From assembly GCA_002339325.1 (NCBI GenBank), contig DDKK01000014.1:13310-24783 (forward strand): a stretch of 11,474 bases of DNA, given 5' to 3'. Positions 6,897-11,474 of the stretch are shown here, piece after piece; the first letter of the stretch is position 1; each line of letters begins with the position of its first letter. Origin of the DNA: Nitrospiraceae bacterium UBA2600 (GTDB taxonomy: Bacteria; Nitrospirota; Thermodesulfovibrionia; Thermodesulfovibrionales; Thermodesulfovibrionaceae). The position numbers and the translations under genes are program-made. The notes under the pieces are model-generated. The model ran no database searches and had not been told where the DNA came from. It worked only from the letters and a program-made list of their open reading frames with translations.

Positions 6897-7712
6897 TCAT
6901 TTAAAGGCTACATCGAGAATCATCATTAGAGTAAAGCCAATTATCAATCCTGCTGTGGCGAGGTCAGAATTTCCATTTCTTTGCGATTCAGGAATTAACT
7001 CTTCGGCGGTTATAAAAATCATCGCACCTGCTGCAAAACCCAATGCATAGGGCAAAAAGTTCTGCATAATCTCCACAAGAAGAACGCCCAAGACAGCAAA
7101 TAGAGGTTCCACAAACCCCGATAACTGACCATAGAAAAAGCTTTTACCTCGTGAAAATCCTTCTCCTCTTAGGGGCATTGAAATGGCAAAACCTTCAGGA
7201 ATATTTTGAATACCAATACCAAAGGCTAAAACAATCGATGAAAGTAGTGTAACAGAGGAAGGCTCCAAGGCATGTGCTCCGAAGGAAACACCTATTGCCA
7301 AGCCTTCGGGGATATTATGTAGAGTTACTGCAAATACAAGAAGGGTTGTCCGTCTGAAAGATGTTTTTATTCCTTCTGCTTTTTCAATTGGTGACTGAAA
7401 GTGTAAATGGGGTAAAAGCATATCAATTAGCCTTAGAAACAAGGCTCCTAACACAAACCCGCTGGCAGGGGGAATCCATGAAGGAATTGGGAAATTTTGT
7501 GCCATTTCAATTGCTGGGTCAAGCAAAGACCAGAAACTGGCAGCAATCATTACACCTGCAGCAAAGCCAAGGGCAGTATCAAGAATTTTTCTGCTTACAT
7601 TTTTAAAGAAGAAAACAAGAGACGCTCCAAAGGCAGTTAATGCCCATGTGAAAATTCCTGCAAAAAGAGCAAGTGAAATGGGAGAGAGGGTATTTATGTA
7701 GTTTTCAATCAT
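6897..7712 (-). CDS. ZIP-family divalent metal transporter (GufA/ZupT-like)
   Basis: This is a 271-residue inner-membrane protein predicted to take up zinc or another divalent metal (iron, manganese). About eight hydrophobic segments are visible, near residues 11-35, 42-62, 83-100, 120-147, 152-180, 190-212, 218-240 and 250-270. The binuclear metal site motifs are clear: HNIPEGLAIG at 132-141 (H132, N133, E136) in TM4 and QNIPEGFA at 169-176 (Q169, N170, E173) in TM5. E202 in GFVEP and E237-E238 in AEELIPES are further likely ligands. The loop between TM3 and TM4 has only a short HLH at 102-104, not a long histidine tract. Lengths and motifs suggest the GufA subfamily. The ATG at 7712 has no Shine-Dalgarno, and its -10 ends 5 bases upstream. 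No Fur- or Zur-like box was recognised, so metal preference remains open. Confidence 0.92.
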   Translation of the reverse strand: MIENYINTLSPISLALFAGIFTWALTAFGASLVFFFKNVSRKILDTALGFAAGVMIAASFWSLLDPAIEMAQNFPIPSWIPPASGFVLGALFLRLIDMLLPHLHFQSPIEKAEGIKTSFRRTTLLVFAVTLHNIPEGLAIGVSFGAHALEPSSVTLLSSIVLAFGIGIQNIPEGFAISMPLRGEGFSRGKSFFYGQLSGFVEPLFAVLGVLLVEIMQNFLPYALGFAAGAMIFITAEELIPESQRNGNSDLATAGLIIGFTLMMILDVAFK

Positions 7713-7730
7713 TTTAAATTATAATATAAA
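7702..7730 (+). promoter_or_regulatory. Promoter of the DUF523-DUF1722/photolyase pair (leaderless layout)
   Basis: TTTTCA at 7702-7707 (4 of 6 to TTGACA), a 17-base spacer and TATAAA at 7725-7730 make a plausible sigma-70 promoter. The -10 ends 5 bases before ATG 7736, so the mRNA should be leaderless or nearly so. The -35 lies inside the first codons of the divergent ZIP gene. An alternative -10, TATAAT at 7720-7725, would give a leader of a few bases. Confidence 0.5.
7718..7723 (-). promoter_or_regulatory. -10 element of the ZIP transporter gene (leaderless layout)
   Basis: On the minus strand TATAAT runs from 7723 to 7718 and ends 5 bases before the ATG at 7712-7710, so the transcript should begin at or next to the start codon. 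The element lies in the perfect 8-base palindrome ATTATAAT (7718-7725), which also presents TATAAT on the plus strand. No -35 match is evident; spacing would put it inside the first codons of the divergent gene. Confidence 0.45.
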
Positions 7731-7735
7731 TTAAC

Positions 7736-8647
7736 ATGAAGCCGAAAATTCTAATAAGTAGATGTTTTTCTCAGCCTGTAAGATACAATGGTGGAATTGT
7801 AAATGATGAATTCATAAACAAATTAAAAAACTATGTAGAATTTCTTGATGTATGTCCAGAGGTAGAAATAGGTCTTGGAGTTCCAAGAGACAGGCTCATC
7901 ATATTAGAACAGGGAAGCTCAAAGAGATTGTTTCAACCCGAGACTGGTAAAGATTTTACGGATACTATAATTCGGTTTTCAAAAGACAAACTTTTTTCTC
8001 TATCTGAACTTGACGGAGCTGTTCTGAAGGCAAAATCTCCCTCCTGCGGAGTAGGGTCAACTAAACTTTACAAAAATGGCTCAATAGTTGGAAAAACATC
8101 GGGTTTTTTTGCTGAAGAGGTAAAAAAGACTTTTTCATATCTGCCCATTGAAGATGAGGGAAGATTAAGGGATGAGAGTATAAGAAAGCATTTTCTAATT
8201 CGAATTTTCGCTTATGCTGAACTGAGAGATTTATGTAAGAGCACTGCACCTAAAGATTTAGTCTATTTTCATTCAAGATACAAGTATTTACTCATGACCT
8301 TTAGTCAGAAGATTCTGAAAGAACTTGGCCAGTTAGTGGCTAATGGGAATATATCATTAAGTGAAAAAATAAAAATTTACAGAGATAAGTTCTATGAGGC
8401 CTTTATAAGAAAACCTTCAATGAAAAGGCAGGCAAATACGCTCATGCACATAATGGGACATGTATCCAAAAAAATATCCTCCAAAGAGCGTTCACATCTT
8501 ATAAGTCTCATTAATAAATTCATGGAAGGTAAAATACAACATAAGGTAGTTATTGAGTTGCTGAAAAGCTTTGCATATAGATTTGAAGAAGATTATATTC
8601 TTATTCAAAAGTATCTTGAGCCCTATCCTGAAGACTTAGATGTATAA
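7736..8647 (+). CDS. DUF523-DUF1722 fusion protein (TudS-like desulfurase domain plus YbgA-like domain)
   Basis: The protein (303 residues) joins two known domains. Residues 1 to about 135 are DUF523, the family of the 2-thiouracil desulfidase TudS, which uses a [4Fe-4S] cluster held by three cysteines. The three matching cysteines are C10 (SRCFSQPVRYNGG), C40 (DVCPEVEIGLGVPR) and C104 (SPSCGVGS), and the acidic E42 beside C40 is kept. Residues about 170-300 are DUF1722 (YbgA), with FHSRYKYLL at 178-186, the HIMGHVSKK motif around H238 and H242, and the terminal QKYLEPYP; its function is unknown. The ATG at 7736 is fixed by C10 lying so close to the N-terminus. There is no ribosome binding site. 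It overlaps the photolyase gene by 8 bases, the same partnership as ybgA-phr in E. coli. Thiouracil desulfuration is inferred from the family, not proven here. Confidence 0.87.
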   Translation: MKPKILISRCFSQPVRYNGGIVNDEFINKLKNYVEFLDVCPEVEIGLGVPRDRLIILEQGSSKRLFQPETGKDFTDTIIRFSKDKLFSLSELDGAVLKAKSPSCGVGSTKLYKNGSIVGKTSGFFAEEVKKTFSYLPIEDEGRLRDESIRKHFLIRIFAYAELRDLCKSTAPKDLVYFHSRYKYLLMTFSQKILKELGQLVANGNISLSEKIKIYRDKFYEAFIRKPSMKRQANTLMHIMGHVSKKISSKERSHLISLINKFMEGKIQHKVVIELLKSFAYRFEEDYILIQKYLEPYPEDLDV

Positions 8648-9971
8648 AAGAGTTATCTACTGGTTTAAGAGAGATTTGAGAATTGATGATAACAGAGCTT
8701 TTTGTGAAGCCTGCAAAAACTCTCAAGAGATTATCCCCATTTTCATATTCATCCCGTCTCTTCTCGATAGATTTAAAAGCCATGACAGCAGATTGGGGTT
8801 TATTGTTGATTGTATTAGCTCTCTCTCTCAAGATATTAAGAACAAAAGAGGCAGACTTTTTTGTTATTATGATGAACCAGTTAAAATTTTTGAATATATA
8901 ATTGAAAAATACAAACCACAGGCAGTCTATACAAACAAGGCATTTTCATGGACAGGTGAGGAGATAGAAGAAAAGGTAGAGTCACTCTGCAGAGAAAAAA
9001 ATATTGCTTTCCATTCTATAAAAGACAACTTTCTCTCTAACATAGATAAAATCCCTTACACCAAGATTTACTCAGCTTTTTACAAAAAATGGAAGTTAAA
9101 TCTTAATGCCGATATATCACCTTCACTTGAAAAGATTAATACTCCACCTATCAAGGAGACGGAAATTAAAGATTTACAGAACAAGTTAAAATTTGAATTA
9201 AATAAAACATGGAAGTCAGATTTTGGTCAAAGAAGACTTTACAGTTTTGACTTCTCAAACTATGAAAAAACCAGAGATAAACTGGATTTAGATGGTACTT
9301 CTAAGCTTTCACCTTACATAAGATTTGGTGTTTTATCCTTAAGAAAAATATACAAAAGAGCAATTGAGACTGTTGGTGAGGACTGTCAGTTCATAAAGGA
9401 ACTTGCATGGCGTGAATTTTGGTATCACATAAAGTTTAACTTTCCTGAGTTTAAACATCTTGAATTTCAGCAAAAGAGGAGAAGCTTGCATTGGCATGAT
9501 GATGAAAACTTAATAAAAGCTTTCATAAATGCTCAAACAGGCTATCCTATTGTTGATGCAGCAATACTTCAACTAAAGGAAGAAGGCTGGATGCACAACA
9601 GAGCAAGAATGATAGTGGCCAGCTTTTTAACAAAAGATTTACTTGTCGACTGGAGGATGGGCGAGAGTTTTTTTATGGAATACCTTCTCGATTATGATGA
9701 AGTTGTAAACACGGGAAATTGGCAGTGGAATGCCTCTGTTGGTCCAGACCCAAGACCTCTTAGAATTTTTAATCCAATTATTCAAGCAGAGAAATTTGAC
9801 CCTCATGCAAAATTCATAAAAAAATATATCCCCGAGCTTAGAAACATGAAAGCTTTCGAATTACATAATCCGCTAAAATTTTCTCTGCCTTACTACAAGC
9901 CCATAGTAAATCATTACGAAAGGGTTATTAGTATAAGAAAATTTTATTCTGCTAATAAAGAAAACATCTGA
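8640..9971 (+). CDS. phrB: Deoxyribodipyrimidine photolyase (class I-like, CPD photolyase)
   Basis: This flavoprotein uses blue light to split cyclobutane pyrimidine dimers in DNA. The N-terminal antenna domain begins with YWFKRDLRIDDNRAF (residues 7-21). The FAD-binding helical domain includes SKLSPYIRFGVLS near 221-233, ELAWREFWYHI near 254-264, TGYPIVDAA at 300-308 and GWMHNRARM at 316-324. The electron-transfer tryptophans can be placed as W361 (GNWQWNAS), W338 (DWRMGE) and W285, with the same spacing as W382, W359 and W306 of E. coli PhrB. At 443 residues it is slightly shorter than E. coli's 472. N357 in VVNTGN, at the position of the asparagine that marks CPD photolyases, argues against a plain cryptochrome. 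The ATG at 8640 overlaps the previous gene by 8 bases, so the two are co-transcribed. Its end overlaps the convergent ABC gene by 20 bases. Confidence 0.95.
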   Translation: MYKRVIYWFKRDLRIDDNRAFCEACKNSQEIIPIFIFIPSLLDRFKSHDSRLGFIVDCISSLSQDIKNKRGRLFCYYDEPVKIFEYIIEKYKPQAVYTNKAFSWTGEEIEEKVESLCREKNIAFHSIKDNFLSNIDKIPYTKIYSAFYKKWKLNLNADISPSLEKINTPPIKETEIKDLQNKLKFELNKTWKSDFGQRRLYSFDFSNYEKTRDKLDLDGTSKLSPYIRFGVLSLRKIYKRAIETVGEDCQFIKELAWREFWYHIKFNFPEFKHLEFQQKRRSLHWHDDENLIKAFINAQTGYPIVDAAILQLKEEGWMHNRARMIVASFLTKDLLVDWRMGESFFMEYLLDYDEVVNTGNWQWNASVGPDPRPLRIFNPIIQAEKFDPHAKFIKKYIPELRNMKAFELHNPLKFSLPYYKPIVNHYERVISIRKFYSANKENI

Positions 9972-10884
9972 CCTTTCTCCCTCCTATATCCTTTAAAGGA
10001 GGGATATTTTCTATACACATGTCCATTCTGTATTTACATCTGTAATAAAATCTACAACCTTTAAGAAGCCACGAATTTTTCTCTTCGCTGAATATGGTGG
10101 TTTTTTTCTCTCTATCTCTTCTATGAAAACCAGGTATACTCTTCAGAAGAATTGTAGTATATGGGTGAAGAGGTTCTTTGAAAATTTCCTTTGTTTTTGC
10201 TAATTCTACAATTCTACCTAAATGCATCACTCCTATGATGTTACTGACAGCCCTTACTACATTTAAATCATGGGTTATGAGAATAATAGCAAAACTTCTC
10301 TTTTCTTTGATTTCTATTAGTTGATTGAGAATTGAAGCTTGAAGAGAAATATCTAAAGAAGAGAGGGGTTCGTCAGCAAGCAGTATTTCGGGCTCAAGTA
10401 TTAATGCTCGTGCTATAGCTACTCTTTGCCTCTGTCCACCACTTAGCTGATGGGGGTATCTATTCAGTAAATCTTCGTCAAGCCCAAGCTCCCTAAACAG
10501 ATTTATAGTTTTTTCTTCTTTTTTGTCTTTATCTTTTATTTTATGAATTTTTAGGGGTTCTTCAACTATAGACTTTATTCTCATTCTTGGATTTAACGAA
10601 GCATAGGGGTCTTGAAAAACTACTCCAATTGATTTACGGAAAGCTTTAAGTTCCTCTGTGCTTGAAGTATATATGTTTTTATTTTTAAAAAATATTTCAC
10701 CTTTGTCTGGCTTAATAAGTCTTGCTAAGAGTTTCATCACCGTTGACTTACCCGAACCGCTTTCTCCCACAATAGCAAAGAACTCATTTGGAGTTATTTG
10801 AATTTCAAAATCTTCTACAGCCTGAATAGAAAAATTTTTAAATTTAAATGTCTTATTTAGATTTTTTGTCTCTAAAAGTAACAA
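9952..10884 (-). CDS. Oligopeptide/dipeptide-type ABC transporter ATP-binding protein (OppF/DppF-like)
   Basis: This 310-residue cytoplasmic ATPase powers a peptide or nickel-type importer. All nucleotide-binding motifs are intact: Walker A GESGSGKST at 40-48, Q91 in VFQDPYASLNPR, signature LSGGQRQR at 147-154, Walker B with D171-E172 in LLADEP, SSLD at 175-178, and H205 in LITHDL. The C-terminal oligopeptide domain has EPLHPYT at 237-243 and cysteines C277, C283, C290 and C307, the pattern seen in OppD/DppD and OppF/DppF tails. The start is TTG 10884, directly after the TAG stop (10887-10885) of the upstream gene, with GGGAG as a ribosome binding site 7 bases away. No permease, binding protein or second ATPase is adjacent, so its partners must be elsewhere or the gene serves another exporter. 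Its 3' end overlaps the photolyase gene. Confidence 0.9.
   Translation of the reverse strand: MLLLETKNLNKTFKFKNFSIQAVEDFEIQITPNEFFAIVGESGSGKSTVMKLLARLIKPDKGEIFFKNKNIYTSSTEELKAFRKSIGVVFQDPYASLNPRMRIKSIVEEPLKIHKIKDKDKKEEKTINLFRELGLDEDLLNRYPHQLSGGQRQRVAIARALILEPEILLADEPLSSLDISLQASILNQLIEIKEKRSFAIILITHDLNVVRAVSNIIGVMHLGRIVELAKTKEIFKEPLHPYTTILLKSIPGFHRRDREKKTTIFSEEKNSWLLKGCRFYYRCKYRMDMCIENIPPLKDIGGRKVRCFLY
9979..10003 (+). terminator. Possible hairpin terminator after the photolyase gene
   Basis: CCCTCCT (9979-9985) and AGGAGGG (9997-10003) form a perfect 7-base stem around an 11-base loop that itself overlaps the palindrome CCTTTAAAGG (9990-9999). A weak T-rich stretch, ATATTTT, follows. It begins 7 bases after the photolyase stop, a good place for a terminator. 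It lies inside the coding region of the convergent ABC gene, encoding IPPLKDIGG, so the symmetry may be incidental. Confidence 0.28.
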
Positions 10885-11124
10885 CTATGTCTCCCAGAGA
10901 CTGAATTCCTCTATTAATCTTATGCCTGTATAGTAGCAACACATTTCGTGGTCAAAATTATTAATAAAAGAACGCTCCACTCCATCTTCAAAAATAATTC
11001 TCACTAAACAAATCCCTCCCGGAAGCGTTGAATTCCTCTCCTCTATTACCTCTCCAACCCCCCATAAAGAATAATGGAGATGTCTAACTTTATCTCCAAT
11101 CTTAAGATAAGTTCTCGGCTGCAT
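10885..11124 (-). CDS. Small SH3-like basic protein, DUF3553-like; function unknown
   Basis: This encodes a 79-residue soluble protein. The N-terminus GDKVRHLHYSLWGVGEVIE (about residues 11-29) and the strand pattern VRIIFEDGVERSF (about 42-54) look like a small beta-barrel of the DUF3553 or CarD/UvrD-tail kind, where a G-x-V-x-H/N-x-x-x-G-x-G-x-V core often binds protein or nucleic acid. C62 and C63 are adjacent in MCCYY; a structural or metal role is only possible. The family name is a recognition from memory and could be wrong. The ATG at 11124 has no ribosome binding site but a perfect extended -10 six bases upstream, so the mRNA is probably leaderless. The ABC ATPase gene starts immediately after its stop codon, so the two genes form one unit. 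Confidence 0.62.
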   Translation of the reverse strand: MQPRTYLKIGDKVRHLHYSLWGVGEVIEERNSTLPGGICLVRIIFEDGVERSFINNFDHEMCCYYTGIRLIEEFSLWET

Positions 11125-11130
11125 TTTCTA

Positions 11131-11139
11131 ATTATACCA
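11131..11139 (-). promoter_or_regulatory. Extended -10 promoter of the DUF3553-like/ABC ATPase unit (leaderless layout)
   Basis: On the minus strand TGGTATAAT (11139 to 11131) is a perfect extended -10 identical to the one before dapA. It ends six bases before the ATG at 11124, so the start site should fall on or beside the start codon. A 7-base inverted repeat (11136-11153) overlaps its upstream half and could be an operator. Confidence 0.55.
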
Positions 11140-11153
11140 TTTGTAGAAATGGT
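11136..11153. promoter_or_regulatory. Inverted repeat overlapping the minus-strand promoter
   Basis: ACCATTT (11136-11142) and AAATGGT (11147-11153) are perfect inverted arms around GTAG. The left arm covers the TGG of the extended -10 and one base of TATAAT, where a repressor would block polymerase. It could also be a chance dyad in AT-rich sequence. Confidence 0.35.
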
Positions 11154-11236
11154 GATACTAAAAAGACATACAGTATGTGCCTATAGCTCTACGTATCAGA
11201 AAATTTATTTTTAGCTCTCCCCCAAGTTGAAAGTTG

Positions 11237-11266
11237 TTGACGAAAAAATTGTTTTGCTGTTAAAGT
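11237..11266 (+). promoter_or_regulatory. Promoter of rpsU
   Basis: TTGACG at 11237-11242 (5 of 6 to the -35 consensus), an 18-base spacer and an extended -10 TGT-TAAAGT ending at 11266 make a good sigma-70 promoter. Transcription should start near 11273, leaving a leader of about 34 bases that carries the strong ribosome binding site GGAGGGGAGG at 11291-11300. Confidence 0.6.
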
Positions 11267-11306
11267 ATTCTATTAAATTCAAAAAAGAGAGGAGGGGAGG
11301 AAATTA

Positions 11307-11474
11307 ATGCCCTCTATAAATGTAAGGGATATGGATTCTTTTGAAGCAGCATTGAAAATGTTTAAGAAGCAGTGCGAGAGAGAAGGCATTCTTTCGGAAA
11401 TCAAGAAAAGGGAACATTATGAAAAGCCGAGCGTAAAGAGAAAAAAGAAAGTCCTCGCTGCTAAAAAGAAATTA
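11307..11474 (+). CDS. rpsU: 30S ribosomal protein S21, 5' part
   Basis: The open frame from ATG 11307 to the window edge encodes 56 residues and continues beyond. It matches S21: MPSINVRDMDSFEAALKMF, then CEREGILSEIKKREHYEKPS and a strongly basic tail of the KRKKK type. S21 is a small basic protein of the 30S platform near the mRNA 5' end and the anti-Shine-Dalgarno region, and helps translation initiation. The family is usually 58-70 residues, so only the final few codons should be missing. The ribosome binding site is unusually purine-rich (GAGAGGAGGGGAGG, 11287-11300), with 6 bases before the ATG. The neighbours downstream are out of view; in many bacteria rpsU is followed by a GatB/YqeY gene or dnaG-rpoD. 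Confidence 0.95.
   Translation, partial: MPSINVRDMDSFEAALKMFKKQCEREGILSEIKKREHYEKPSVKRKKKVLAAKKKL

Larger units (their letters stand above)
11125..11306. other. Divergent intergenic region between DUF3553-like gene and rpsU
   Basis: This is the only sizeable non-coding stretch in the window (182 bases). It holds two divergent promoters, the 7-base inverted repeat at 11136-11153, a smaller dyad ACATA-CAG-TATGT at 11166-11178, and TAGCTCT twice (11184-11190 and 11212-11218). No tRNA-like fold, riboswitch or small ORF was recognised. Confidence 0.6.

Noticed and set aside
11166..11178. ACATACAGTATGT as a LexA (SOS) box
   Set aside because: It only loosely recalls known LexA sites and lies before a small SH3-like gene and rpsU, neither a typical SOS gene; recN in this window has nothing similar.
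11184..11218. TAGCTCT repeated twice, 28 bases apart, as an operator pair or CRISPR-like repeat
   Set aside because: Seven bases repeated once is within chance in such sequence, and there is no third copy or longer identity.

Overview
The window looks like a stretch of chromosome from an AT-rich bacterium (roughly one third G+C by eye) that uses AGA/AGG for most arginines and ATA for many isoleucines. A group 4 (Hyf/Hyc-type) membrane NiFe hydrogenase points to an anaerobic or facultative lifestyle. The overall look is reminiscent of thermophilic Nitrospirota such as Thermodesulfovibrio, but that placement is an inference from style and not a database match. I see no insertion sequence, prophage, CRISPR array, tRNA or rRNA. 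Coding density is very high: the only non-coding gap above 100 bases is 11125-11306.

Layout. Bases 2-2632 are the end of a hydrogenase operon: the tail of a HyfE-like subunit, a HyfF-like proton-pumping subunit, the Fe-S small subunit and a HycI-type maturation protease with a TTG start. The large NiFe subunit is not in view. Bases 2645-6418 form a second unit with its own promoter: dapA, recN and a B12-binding-type radical SAM protein, joined by two ATGA stop/start overlaps. A RidA-family gene (6439-6894) follows with its own promoter and ends tail-to-tail, 2 bases away, with a ZIP-family metal transporter on the minus strand (6897-7712). A 23-base divergent gap carries promoters for the ZIP gene and for a plus-strand pair: a DUF523-DUF1722 fusion overlapping a DNA photolyase gene (7736-9971). 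The photolyase overlaps by 20 bases, tail-to-tail, an Opp/Dpp-type ABC ATPase gene. That ATPase lies downstream of a small SH3-like (DUF3553-like) gene on the minus strand (9952-11124). At the right edge, rpsU (ribosomal protein S21) starts on the plus strand and is cut by the window end.

How the parts work together. The hydrogenase genes are one energy-conserving complex plus its processing enzyme. The DUF523-DUF1722/photolyase pair mirrors the ybgA-phr neighbourhood of E. coli and may link desulfuration of thio-nucleobases with UV repair. The dapA-recN-radical SAM unit mixes lysine/cell-wall precursor synthesis, recombination repair and an unassigned radical enzyme, so its co-transcription need not mean one pathway.

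The most striking non-coding pattern is that four of the six transcription units starting in this window have a -10 element ending 5-6 bases before the ATG and no Shine-Dalgarno sequence, as expected for leaderless mRNAs, whereas dapA and rpsU have ordinary leaders. I found no clear new multi-gene system. The best leads are the leaderless promoter pattern, the symmetric divergent promoter, the thiouracil-desulfurase/photolyase pair, and a proton-pumping subunit that seems to lack one conserved charge.
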